From IMG/VR virus record IMGVR_UViG_3300042540_001929, positions 48,746 to 112,745 of that record: DNA of 64,000 nucleotides. The stretch is one strand, 5' to 3'. The DNA comes from a virus. The notes beneath the pieces were generated by a model. The model was not told the origin of the DNA. It searched no databases and worked only from the letters and a program-made list of their open reading frames with translations. Numbering within the stretch: position 1 is the first letter of the stretch; each line of letters begins with the position of its first letter. Position numbers and translations under genes: made by a program. This document shows positions 56,178-64,000 of the stretch, one piece after another.

Positions 56178-57776
56178 ATGTTTAACACTAAATTCATTTT
56201 ACCTGGTGATGATAAGGATCAAATTATCTCCAAAATAAATTTCAATTTTCAACAAATTTTATTCAATGGGGTTGGATATGATGGACCAATTGGAAATGTA
56301 GGACCTACAGGAATTAGCGGAGAAGTTGGAGCAGATGGAATATTTGGAGCCAACGGAAACCCCGCTACCCAATGGTTTTTTTCTGGCATAGAGCCTTCTC
56401 CTTCAGATTCAAGAAACGGTGATATCTGGGTAAATGAAGGACCTACTGGAGGGAGGGATATATTTGTTTTCGGACCTACCTCGTGGATTTATTCAGGAGA
56501 AACTCTTTTAGACGATTCAATTTTTTCTTTGGTTTTAGGAATAAGCGGTCCAGGACAATCTTCAGACAAAAATGCAATAGAAATATCAAATTATCCGGAA
56601 ACCACAACTTTGGTTCTTTCTGACTCTCAATCTACTTTGAATGACGCCAATCCAAATTTGGCTAAATTATTAATTGCAACAGACGCAAGTCAGCAAAAAT
56701 ACCCATCTTTAACTTTTGATAAAACTTTTTATTCCGGATCGAATCCTCCTTCTTTTTTGTGGGCAGGTACCGGTCCATCTTATGATTTCGTTTTTTCTTC
56801 CCCGCAAGAATTAAAAATCACTAGCGGGGCTACTGCCTCTTTCGGGCCAACAGGATCTTTATCCAGCATTTATTTTTTTCCTAATCAGTCTCTCAGATTA
56901 AACTCTGCACAAAACCCTGGACAAAATATAAATTTAAATGCTCCAATTTCTGGTGGATATCTTTTGGCTTCAACCGCTAGCACGATCCAACTAACATCAA
57001 ATAACATAAATTTAACCCCACAGTCTTTATCTTTTCAATTTTCGGCGGGAACCGGTAGTTCTGTTAGTGGAACGGTAAACACTAACCCAATTCTTCGAAT
57101 TACTAATTCATCCAGTGCTGGGTCTGGAGTGAAAGTAAATCTAATAGGTTCATCTACCGATCCAATTGTAAGATTCACAAACAATCTTTCTTATAGGGTT
57201 TTCGAATCCAGGCCTGATGGATTAAATGTGGTAGGAGTTTCTGGACCATCTGGTTCAGCTTTTGGAAATTTTGTTAAAATGGTATCTTTTGCCAACAAAG
57301 TAAATACAAGTTCAACTTTCATTAGAAATAGTTTTACAAACAATCTAATGTCGTTACCACTAACAGAACAATCTTCTGATTTAATATCGATTCAACCAGA
57401 TCTAACAGGTCCAATATCATCTGATAATAGAATAGACAGAATTTATTTACAGATCGAAAATTTTTCAGGTATTTGGAGAGGACCAATTGCAGGAGGAAGA
57501 ACCTTCGATATTTTTTTGAACAACAATACTTTGTGTTTTGGTGGTATTCGAAGTGTTTATCCGGGGCCTAGTGGTTTTACTTCAACATCCGTCCAAATTT
57601 TGGATACTGGAACTGGGATTAATGAAGGGTGTAGACACATAAGACTCCAATTTTTATCCGAAGTTCAAATTGGCTACACTGCCTTTACAACATACGCAAC
57701 CACTTCCGCTCCCCGTTGTGGATTTATCCCATATTCTATAACTAGAACACCATCATCTCCAACTTCTCCAATTTAA
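56178..57776 (+). CDS. Collagen-like fibre protein B
   Basis: This 532-residue protein is a paralogue of the preceding one: it shares the start (I-L-P-G-D-D-K-D-Q-I, then K-I-N-F-N-F-Q-Q-I-L-F-N-G), a Gly-Xaa-Yaa block at residues 36-62 (nine triplets), W-F-F-S-G-I-E-P-S and A-K-L-L-I-A-T-D-A-S. The distal halves differ in sequence, which suits adaptation to different receptors. It lies 15 nt after its paralogue. Confidence 0.65.
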   Translation: MFNTKFILPGDDKDQIISKINFNFQQILFNGVGYDGPIGNVGPTGISGEVGADGIFGANGNPATQWFFSGIEPSPSDSRNGDIWVNEGPTGGRDIFVFGPTSWIYSGETLLDDSIFSLVLGISGPGQSSDKNAIEISNYPETTTLVLSDSQSTLNDANPNLAKLLIATDASQQKYPSLTFDKTFYSGSNPPSFLWAGTGPSYDFVFSSPQELKITSGATASFGPTGSLSSIYFFPNQSLRLNSAQNPGQNINLNAPISGGYLLASTASTIQLTSNNINLTPQSLSFQFSAGTGSSVSGTVNTNPILRITNSSSAGSGVKVNLIGSSTDPIVRFTNNLSYRVFESRPDGLNVVGVSGPSGSAFGNFVKMVSFANKVNTSSTFIRNSFTNNLMSLPLTEQSSDLISIQPDLTGPISSDNRIDRIYLQIENFSGIWRGPIAGGRTFDIFLNNNTLCFGGIRSVYPGPSGFTSTSVQILDTGTGINEGCRHIRLQFLSEVQIGYTAFTTYATTSAPRCGFIPYSITRTPSSPTSPI

Positions 57777-57779
57777 ATT

Positions 57780-58016
57780 ATGTTAACACAATCTGAAAAA
57801 AAAATTGCACAATCTTTAAAAGAAGGATTCGTTCAAGTCAAGGATCGAATTCATGTAGTCGAAGAACAAATGAAATCTTTGAATTCTCAAACAGAGTCTC
57901 TGATCAACCATCTGGAAGATTTGAGACTTCAAGAAAAAAATTTTATGGGTCAATTAAAAGAAAAATATGGCCCAGGTAAATTAAATCCTCTCACTCTTTC
58001 CTATGAAAAACTTTGA
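57780..58016 (+). CDS. Small coiled-coil protein
   Basis: This 78-residue protein is a single heptad-patterned helix (V-K-D-R-I-H-V-V-E-E-Q-M-K-S-L, L-I-N-H-L-E-D-L-R-L-Q). It starts 3 nt after the fibre gene and overlaps the following membrane-protein gene by 14 nt. Small coiled-coil proteins beside fibre genes can be assembly chaperones, but a partner of the next, also coiled-coil, membrane protein is equally possible. Confidence 0.5.
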   Translation: MLTQSEKKIAQSLKEGFVQVKDRIHVVEEQMKSLNSQTESLINHLEDLRLQEKNFMGQLKEKYGPGKLNPLTLSYEKL

Positions 58017-58836
58017 TTCAAAACTCAAAATTATTGTTTCTCTATCTCTTTTAACTTGTCTTCTTTTTCTAGGTTCAATTTGGCAGAATCAGGAATTGCA
58101 GCAAGCCAAAGTAGATTCTCAAAGACATTTAAATAATTATCTGGCGTCACATGATTCTATTGATGTTATTTCTTCGGAAAATGAAACTTTGTTGGCACAA
58201 AAATCATCAATGGATCTTTTTTATTCTGAATTGAGTGAAGAAAACATTGATCTTTTAAGAAGGTTAGATCTTGAAAAGAAAAAAAAGGCGAAGGTAATCA
58301 TTCAAACTGAAATTGAATATCGCGACACTTCAATCTATATTCCAATTACATCTTCTTTTGAAAACAATAAGCCAGCTTTTAATTTCAAATACAACCCGAC
58401 TTTGAAGGGGAAAAATAGGATGTCTATCTCTGGAGTTTTACCTTATTCAATTTCCTATGATACTTGCGAGTCAAAATCTGATTCCAATGGGGTGAATTGG
58501 AAAATACAACCTTCAATTACCCCGGGTATGGTTCATCTTGAAATCGAACAAAAAATCGATTTGGTAACTGGGTTATTCAGAGATCCACAAACCAAACGTT
58601 TGTATGTCAGAGCTTCTACGGATTTTCCTGGTATAACATTTAATGAATTAAATTCAATTAACTTATTGGATGATGAAGAATCTAGAAAGGCTTTGCGTAA
58701 TTCCAGAAAATCTTTTGGTATTGGAATGTCAGTAGGTTTTGGATTTACAGCAGGATCAAACGGATATATTGTAAGAGGACCTAATTTGGGTGTGGGGCTA
58801 ACTTACACCCCAAAATTTCTTCAATTTGGAAAATAA
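58003..58836 (+). CDS. Membrane-anchored coiled-coil protein
   Basis: This 277-residue protein has an N-terminal membrane segment at about residues 9-27 (I-I-V-S-L-S-L-L-T-C-L-L-F-L-G-S-I-W) followed by a coiled-coil stretch at 30-100, a beta-rich middle and a Gly-rich, aromatic C-terminus (G-I-G-M-S-V-G-F-G-F-T-A-G-S). An inner-membrane anchor with a periplasmic coil is the arrangement of inner spanins, though this is longer than usual. It overlaps the small coiled-coil gene by 14 nt. Function unknown; lysis, exclusion or a fibre-related role can be considered. Confidence 0.45.
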   Translation: MKNFDSKLKIIVSLSLLTCLLFLGSIWQNQELQQAKVDSQRHLNNYLASHDSIDVISSENETLLAQKSSMDLFYSELSEENIDLLRRLDLEKKKKAKVIIQTEIEYRDTSIYIPITSSFENNKPAFNFKYNPTLKGKNRMSISGVLPYSISYDTCESKSDSNGVNWKIQPSITPGMVHLEIEQKIDLVTGLFRDPQTKRLYVRASTDFPGITFNELNSINLLDDEESRKALRNSRKSFGIGMSVGFGFTAGSNGYIVRGPNLGVGLTYTPKFLQFGK

Positions 58837-58847
58837 AAAACAAAAAA

Positions 58848-61406
58848 ATGGCATACACCACAACATCTAAATATGTACAATTAACTCCTTATTTGGTTAT
58901 GGAGTACATGTATGCTGCTCAGCCAAATCCAGAAACTTATTTTGTAAACAACGGGGGAGGAAGCCCAACCGTAGGATTTAACAAATTAATCAACGGAATT
59001 ATAGAATATAAAGGATCTCCAACCAACGAGGTCCAAATTTTCAATTTGGATGAAAATTATTCTATCACTCAGAACACCGCTTTAAACAATGTGGTTAAAA
59101 CTTCTGAAAACTCTTTCATTCCATTGAACCCAAATTTGATTGTACCTTACAATGATTTTAACCCAAAGCTAACCCCCACTGCAGATCTTGAAATTACATT
59201 CCCTTCGAATATTTCGGTGATTTATGACACCGTGAGATATCACATTTTACAGGGATATAATTTGGAAAATATCGACGGACTGGTTTTATCTATTGCATTC
59301 TTAGATCAAGACGGATCCTACGTTACTTTTTCACAAATTGAATTGAGTTCAGGAACGGCTCAAAATTATACTTTGGATCCCAATCCTCTAACAATTGGGT
59401 CGAACATTTACGACAAGTATTTTCAGATCAACGTCCCTTCATTAGTGGACATGAACAACCAATATGCAGCGGCTAGTTTTTCGAACAAACCAGATACTTT
59501 GGCTGGAAAAACATCTCGTAGTGGAAGAGGATATGTAACTGGTTCTCCAATGCGGATTTCTGTATGGCAAATAAATGATATAACCCAAGTTAACGGATAT
59601 AACCAATATGGGGTTACTTTGTATGCAGCTCTTTCTTTAGAATCTGAAGATCCTTTTTCTAATGTTGGAGCCTATGTAGGTCCAGCCGAAAATGGAGATT
59701 ATTTCGAATATTTTGCTACTGACAATGGAGGATTTATTGAAAATTTCATCCTATTTCAAAATTCTATTGGAAACCAATATTACGTAGACCACAAGGTTGA
59801 AACGGCGGAGCAAATCGGAGCGGCTTTCATTATTACCAACAATTTTTCAACAATACAAACAACGGCATTTGATATTCCGTTGCTTTACAGACCTATTATT
59901 AGATATCCATCGGTGGCTGCTTCGTTTACGTTGCGTTATACTATGACACTAGTAAATTCTGTGGATCAATCTCGTTTGGTAAGAAATGCTTCTTTTACTT
60001 CCATCAATCCTGGTAGATATGGAGCTTTTATCGCTCCATTGCAGCTTTCCGTTTTTCCGCAGACTCAGAAGATTTACAACAAATTGGCAAATCAATCCAA
60101 TATCACTGTTCCATCTTCATCAATTGCTCCTATGGAAATTGTGAAATATCAAAATGTGTTTGTTGAAAATAGCACGGTTAATTTAACAATGTCAAATCTA
60201 ACTGTTACTGGAACAACAATAAGCCAAGCTGATGGTGGAGTAGCTCAAACTATTTCTTATGGATTGGGCCAAGCATACATAAGAATTTTACCATTCGATA
60301 ATTATTACAAGTTCACTTTCTTTAAAAAGAATCCCAATGGAGTAACAGAGAAAATAGATTTAACTTCATCCGGGACTTTTAAACTTGTCTTCATAGACAA
60401 TAAAAATAACAAATTGTTTGCCCCATCTATATCAGATAAAAACCTAGCCAATGCTTCTCAAGGTGAACTTGCTTTTAAAGTTGACCAAAGTTTGTCAGCC
60501 CAAATTTTAACATTTACAAATCGTAAATTTTATATTTCCAATCAGCCAGTGATAACCGAATCTTCACCAGTATCTGGGCAAAACTTATTCTCAAGATTTT
60601 CCAGTATTGGATCCAGATTGGCTAGAAGATCTTTATCTTCATCTGATTCTATTAGTGACATTCAGCTTTTAGCACGAAATTTTACATCACCAAATAACAA
60701 TTCAGGAACGGCTAGAATCTCGAGTTCTTCTTCCTCAGTTTTATATTATGGAAATTGGTTGAAAGACAATGAGCCAACCCCCCCTGCAATTCCAGTTGAA
60801 ACCGGTCCAACAGGTGGTGTAGAAGCCAGATCAGACCTTGCTTTAATTACGGGTCAAATTCCTCGTGAATCAACAATATTTTCCCCCTATTTAACATCAG
60901 TTCAAAGTTACTGGCAAAGAGCTCCAGTGGCAAGTGGTAGCACTTCTGGTACTTCTGGAACAACGACAACTGAAAATTCTTCGGTACAAACCCAAACTCT
61001 TAATGTTTTGGGAATTACTGCATTCAAGGCGGCAATAGCTTCTGACGTACAAGGTAAAATAGATTCCGGTTGGTCAAATCAACAAATTATTGATTATTTC
61101 CTTAATCCATCCGCTCTTGGGTACAAAATATATTCTGGAATAACAAAGCAAATTTTCACCGACGCAGTTTCTGGTCTTTTTGCAAATTATGGAATATCTG
61201 GACAACTATTTATGGACCAGCTTGCAGCCTATGGTAACACTGAAGGTGGATTGGACACAGGAGGTACTGCTGCTCAAGGTGGAAGTACCGGAAATCAAAG
61301 TGGATCTGATTCTGGAGGTCCAAATCGCCCAACTTTTCCAAGAGGAGGGGGAAGCTCAAATACCAGGCCTCCCTTGGGAGGTTTTAGACCAAGGGCTGGA
61401 TTCTAG
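58848..61406 (+). CDS. Large virion protein with Gly-rich C-terminus
   Basis: This 852-residue protein starts with T-T-S-K-Y-V-Q-L-T-P-Y-L-V-M-E-Y-M-Y and is beta-rich for 600 residues. Then Ser/Thr/Gly-rich linkers appear (G-S-T-S-G-T-S-G-T-T) and a low-complexity tail (P-R-G-G-G-S-S-N-T-R-P-P-L-G-G-F-R-P). It is 11 nt after the membrane protein and 17 nt before the tail-tube-like gene. A tail or fibre component is inferred; no family recognised. Confidence 0.5.
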   Translation: MAYTTTSKYVQLTPYLVMEYMYAAQPNPETYFVNNGGGSPTVGFNKLINGIIEYKGSPTNEVQIFNLDENYSITQNTALNNVVKTSENSFIPLNPNLIVPYNDFNPKLTPTADLEITFPSNISVIYDTVRYHILQGYNLENIDGLVLSIAFLDQDGSYVTFSQIELSSGTAQNYTLDPNPLTIGSNIYDKYFQINVPSLVDMNNQYAAASFSNKPDTLAGKTSRSGRGYVTGSPMRISVWQINDITQVNGYNQYGVTLYAALSLESEDPFSNVGAYVGPAENGDYFEYFATDNGGFIENFILFQNSIGNQYYVDHKVETAEQIGAAFIITNNFSTIQTTAFDIPLLYRPIIRYPSVAASFTLRYTMTLVNSVDQSRLVRNASFTSINPGRYGAFIAPLQLSVFPQTQKIYNKLANQSNITVPSSSIAPMEIVKYQNVFVENSTVNLTMSNLTVTGTTISQADGGVAQTISYGLGQAYIRILPFDNYYKFTFFKKNPNGVTEKIDLTSSGTFKLVFIDNKNNKLFAPSISDKNLANASQGELAFKVDQSLSAQILTFTNRKFYISNQPVITESSPVSGQNLFSRFSSIGSRLARRSLSSSDSISDIQLLARNFTSPNNNSGTARISSSSSSVLYYGNWLKDNEPTPPAIPVETGPTGGVEARSDLALITGQIPRESTIFSPYLTSVQSYWQRAPVASGSTSGTSGTTTTENSSVQTQTLNVLGITAFKAAIASDVQGKIDSGWSNQQIIDYFLNPSALGYKIYSGITKQIFTDAVSGLFANYGISGQLFMDQLAAYGNTEGGLDTGGTAAQGGSTGNQSGSDSGGPNRPTFPRGGGSSNTRPPLGGFRPRAGF

Positions 61407-61423
61407 AAAATTAACAATTTAAG

Positions 61424-61984
61424 ATGGCAATTTTAAACGCAAGATCCAATTCATTTTACTTCAACTTTCCCAAAGGGTTTTTTCCACCTAGTGTAGAAAA
61501 TCGATGGATTGATTATTTAAAAAAACAGCCAACCCCTTACGACACGATCACCTCCTTCATGAATTCCAGTATTCAGTCGGTGGGGTTCCCTACTATGAGT
61601 ACAAATCTGGTATCACAGACGAAGAACTTGGGAAAACAAATTAACTATCAAAGCGCAACCCCAGTCCAAGATTTATTTACCAGAGATTTCGATGTTTCGT
61701 TTAGAATAGGTGAGGGATTTGTAAATTATTTTATCATGTTGGAAACTGTTTTAGATAAACTAGCTTTCCAGAATGATGACCTATTTACTCCCGTTTTACC
61801 TCTTAGAATTTTGAACAACGAAGGAGGAGTAATTGTCTCGGTTGTATTTAAAGAAGTCAACCTAACGGGGATAAACGGAATCACCTTGAATTACACCCAA
61901 AATGCACCTAGTGTGAACACATTCACTGTTTCTTTTAAATGTAACTTCATGGAGTTAGACATGGAAGTACAGAAAAGAAACTAG
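61424..61984 (+). CDS. Tail-tube-like protein, gp19-type
   Basis: This 186-residue protein has the pattern of small tail-tube or tube-like baseplate proteins: F-Y-F-N-F-P-K-G-F-F at the start, I-Q-S-V-G-F-P (about 50-56), then F-D-V-S-F-R-I-G-E-G-F-V-N-Y-F-I-M-L-E (89-107) and a C-terminal beta-hairpin T-F-T-V-S-F-K-C-N-F-M-E-L. T4 gp19 is 163 residues. The assignment is by pattern and size, and a tube-related baseplate protein (gp48/gp54 type) is the main alternative. Its stop codon overlaps the next promoter-like motif. Confidence 0.5.
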   Translation: MAILNARSNSFYFNFPKGFFPPSVENRWIDYLKKQPTPYDTITSFMNSSIQSVGFPTMSTNLVSQTKNLGKQINYQSATPVQDLFTRDFDVSFRIGEGFVNYFIMLETVLDKLAFQNDDLFTPVLPLRILNNEGGVIVSVVFKEVNLTGINGITLNYTQNAPSVNTFTVSFKCNFMELDMEVQKRN

Positions 61985-61991
61985 ATATATA
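61984..61991 (+). promoter_or_regulatory. Candidate late promoter, GATATATA
   Basis: GATATATAAG begins at the last base of the tube-like gene's stop codon and lies 21 nt before ATG 62013. Confidence 0.6.
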
Positions 61992-62012
61992 AGAAAGAAA
62001 AAACACAATATT

Positions 62013-62258
62013 ATGAGAAAATTTTCTGAACTGACGAAGATGAATGAAATGAAATATGGTCAACCCATGTACGGAGAAAATGACATGAAACAGCACATGA
62101 AGAATTTGCTGGTTGCCGCTTCTGGAAACGACCAAAGAGTTTTGAACGACGTGGTAGACTGTCTCTCCGACGAGCAGATGAAAAAGTGCTACGATAATCT
62201 TGTCAAAGTTTACAACTACACGGGGAAAGTAGGACAAGCCGTTGAACCCAACCTTTAA
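62013..62258 (+). CDS. Small protein with MNE leader
   Basis: This 81-residue protein begins M-R-K-F-S-E-L-T-K-M-N-E before M-K-Y-G, a leader ending in M-N-E that matches the head-protein series less strictly. The rest is helical with a second half D-D-V-V-D-C-L-S-D-E-Q-M-K-K-C. No family was recognised. It is the first gene of the last transcription unit of the window. Confidence 0.45.
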   Translation: MRKFSELTKMNEMKYGQPMYGENDMKQHMKNLLVAASGNDQRVLNDVVDCLSDEQMKKCYDNLVKVYNYTGKVGQAVEPNL

Positions 62259-62272
62259 GGCGGTGAACATAA

Positions 62273-62602
62273 ATGTTAGGCCTCATCGAAATAAAATACG
62301 GCAAGGATAGTGCAGGTAAAATTCTTTCCTTAGCTATCAATCCGTCTTCTGTAGGATCTATTTCCACGGGAGCTACCGGCTTTTTCATTTTTCTAGACTC
62401 TGTTAACACAACAGTTGTCCAACCTAATATCAACAATTTTTCAACTAAGCTGTCCTTCTTTGGGACATCTTTTGCTGATGCCCAAGCCATGGAGCAAGCC
62501 TGGCTGGCAGCCACCGACAATCTTTTAATAGAGGCCCAAATTGTGACTTTGGATTTTCAATCACAGGGTTATATTTTTTCACAAACAATAGTTCAGGCGT
62601 AG
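62273..62602 (+). CDS. Small virion-like protein
   Basis: This 109-residue protein has a G-A-T-G-F-F-I-F-L segment, like the G-x-T-G turns of nearby virion proteins, and a Phe/Gln-rich C-terminus (L-D-F-Q-S-Q-G-Y-I-F). It ends with a TAG that directly abuts the GTG of the next gene. A small fibre-associated protein is plausible; family unknown. Confidence 0.4.
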   Translation: MLGLIEIKYGKDSAGKILSLAINPSSVGSISTGATGFFIFLDSVNTTVVQPNINNFSTKLSFFGTSFADAQAMEQAWLAATDNLLIEAQIVTLDFQSQGYIFSQTIVQA

Positions 62603-64000
62603 GTGAAAAAGATTGTAATACAATATATTTCTGGTTCACAAACACTGGCCACTTCTTTCGAGTTAGACACACTCTCGGAAATTATTGCGGTCGAAAACGG
62701 GGTTTACCTTTACTTCACTACTGTTTACAATTCTGGACCTCTTACAGCTTCTAGATTTTATTATGGAACTGTAGTTTATATTACTAAAACCGGTCAAGGA
62801 TATGACCTATATCAACAATGTATTCAGGCTATAGGTGATGTAGTTACTGATCCAATCTCTAACGAAGGAATTTTAGATTTTACCTGGGACCCAGGTGTAA
62901 CCGTGATTTTCTCTAACATGAGTGGGGATTCTAGCGGTGGTGGAACCGGAGGATCTAGCTCGGGAAGTTCTGGTACTTCAGGCAGCTCTGGTACTTCTGG
63001 ATCTACCGGAACCAGTGGATCTTCTGGAACAACAGGAAGTTCTGGTACTTCTGGAACCAGTGGATCATCAGGAACTTCTGGATCTGATGGTACAAGAGGA
63101 ACCTCTGGAACTTCTGGCTCATCGGGATCCTCTGGAACTACTGGATCTTCTGGAACATCTGGTTCATCTGGAACTTCTGGATCAGATGGAACATCCGGAA
63201 CTTCTGGCTCATCTGGATCATCCGGAACTACTGGTTCTTCAGGAACATCTGGTTCATCTGGAACTTCTGGATCAGATGGAACATCCGGAACTTCTGGCTC
63301 ATCTGGATCATCCGGAACTACTGGTTCTTCAGGAACATCAGGTTCATCTGGAACTTCTGGATCAGATGGAACCTCTGGAACTTCTGGCTCATCTGGATCA
63401 TCCGGAACTACTGGTTCTTCAGGTACATCAGGTTCTTCTGGAACTTCTGGATCAGATGGAACCTCTGGAACTTCTGGCTCATCGGGATCCTCTGGAACTA
63501 CTGGTTCTTCAGGTACATCAGGTTCATCGGGTACTTCTGGTTCTGATGGGACTGCTGGAACATCGGGATCCTCCGGAACTACTGGATCTTCTGGAACATC
63601 TGGTTCATCTGGAACTTCTGGATCAGATGGGACTGCTGGAACATCGGGATCCTCTGGAACTACTGGATCCTCTGGATCATCTGGATCATCTGGAACTTCT
63701 GGATCAGATGGAACATCCGGAACTTCTGGCTCTTCCGGATCCTCTGGAACTACTGGTTCTTCAGGTACATCAGGTTCATCGGGAACTTCTGGATCAGATG
63801 GGACTTCAGGAACTTCTGGTTCATCGGGATCCTCTGGAACTACTGGTTCTTCAGGTACATCAGGAACTTCTGGATCAGATGGAACCTCTGGAACTTCTGG
63901 CTCATCGGGATCCTCTGGAACTACTGGTTCTTCAGGTACATCAGGAACTTCTGGATCAGATGGAACCTCTGGAACTTCTGGCTCATCGGGATCCTCTGGA
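62603..64000 (+). CDS. Collagen-like fibre protein, truncated by window end
   Basis: A frame of 466 codons starts at GTG 62603, directly after the previous TAG, and has no stop up to the window end. Residues 1-112 form a small beta domain (K-K-I-V-I-Q-Y-I-S-G, then Y-L-Y-F-T-T-V). From about residue 113 the protein is continuous Gly-Xaa-Yaa, nearly all G-S-S, G-T-S, G-T-T and G-S-D triplets, well over 300 residues. Gly at every third place is the collagen triple-helix pattern, but Pro is almost absent, so stability must come from elsewhere. It is presumably a long trimeric fibre whose tip lies beyond 64000. The start codon is inferred; no ATG fits. Confidence 0.75.
   Translation, partial: MKKIVIQYISGSQTLATSFELDTLSEIIAVENGVYLYFTTVYNSGPLTASRFYYGTVVYITKTGQGYDLYQQCIQAIGDVVTDPISNEGILDFTWDPGVTVIFSNMSGDSSGGGTGGSSSGSSGTSGSSGTSGSTGTSGSSGTTGSSGTSGTSGSSGTSGSDGTRGTSGTSGSSGSSGTTGSSGTSGSSGTSGSDGTSGTSGSSGSSGTTGSSGTSGSSGTSGSDGTSGTSGSSGSSGTTGSSGTSGSSGTSGSDGTSGTSGSSGSSGTTGSSGTSGSSGTSGSDGTSGTSGSSGSSGTTGSSGTSGSSGTSGSDGTAGTSGSSGTTGSSGTSGSSGTSGSDGTAGTSGSSGTTGSSGSSGSSGTSGSDGTSGTSGSSGSSGTTGSSGTSGSSGTSGSDGTSGTSGSSGSSGTTGSSGTSGTSGSDGTSGTSGSSGSSGTTGSSGTSGTSGSDGTSGTSGSSGSSG
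63080..64000 (+). repeat. Tandem 81/90/99-bp Gly-Xaa-Yaa repeats
   Basis: The G-S-D marker recurs at 63080, 63179, 63269, 63359, 63449, 63539, 63620, 63701, 63791, 63872 and 63953, giving periods of 99, 90 (four or more times) and 81 bp, all multiples of 9. The array continues past the window. DNA identity between adjacent units is very high. Confidence 0.92.

Noticed and set aside
62203-62672. Minus-strand frames opposite the two small genes before the collagen-like gene
   Set aside because: No late motif or leader; opposite two tightly packed plus-strand genes.
1-64000. tRNA genes, CRISPR arrays, IS elements and replication origin
   Set aside because: No cloverleaf, spaced direct repeats, terminal inverted repeats or iteron cluster was seen in the few short noncoding gaps; all repeats found are in coding sequence.

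Overview
The window is about 64 kb of a large, AT-rich tailed-phage genome with a contractile (T4-like, 'far-T4') virion programme. The call rests on a gp23-type major capsid protein, a gp5/VgrG-type spike, a gpD/gp27-type hub, gp25-, gp6- and gp7-type baseplate wedge proteins, a gp53/LysM-type protein, PhoH and several collagen-like fibre proteins. Coding density is above 95 % and nearly everything is on the + strand; only two genes (11812-12522 and phoH at 41630-42331) are on the - strand. No tRNA, rRNA, CRISPR array or integrase was seen. Portal, terminase, prohead protease, tail sheath and replication genes are not in this window.

Host inference: starts are preceded by A-rich leaders rather than Shine-Dalgarno sequences, three non-structural starts lie just downstream of TAnnTTTG boxes (the -7 element of Bacteroidetes), and the phage carries an S1-domain protein. 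This suggests a Bacteroidota (Flavobacteriia-like) host, but no host gene is present to prove it.

Layout. 1-3.2 kb: scaffold-like repeat protein and major capsid protein, closed by a strong UUCG terminator. 3.2-7.9 kb: four coiled-coil or helical proteins beginning with a leader that ends in L-x-E, then a small lipoprotein. 8.0-10.0 kb: P-loop protein and asparagine synthetase. 10.0-11.1 kb: two more small proteins (one with the leader) and a terminator. 11.1-15.9 kb: glycosyltransferase-like protein, NUDIX hydrolase and unknowns. 15.9-25.9 kb: tail hub, spike and associated proteins. 25.9-29.3 kb: S1-domain protein, amidoligase-like protein with a beta-helix-like tail, and a structural protein. 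29.3-30.5 kb: probable homing endonuclease. 30.6-41.6 kb: baseplate wedge operon ending in a Thr/Pro-rich propeller fibre. 41.6-54.7 kb: phoH and a divergent operon of very large virion proteins. 54.7-62.0 kb: collagen-like fibres, a membrane-anchored pair and a tail-tube-like protein. 62.0-64.0 kb: small proteins and a very repetitive Gly-Xaa-Yaa fibre that runs off the window.

Two themes tie the region together. First, a motif G(A)ATATATA lies 17-31 nt upstream of most operon-leading genes on both strands and is a good candidate for the phage late promoter. Second, the capsid protein and at least six other proteins carry N-terminal segments ending in L/I/M-x-E (mostly LNE), the specificity of T4-type prohead proteases. 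The scaffold-like protein repeats such a site in each of its 15 fourteen-residue units. Together these suggest a maturation system in which one protease trims the capsid, frees packaged internal proteins and cuts the scaffold into uniform peptides.
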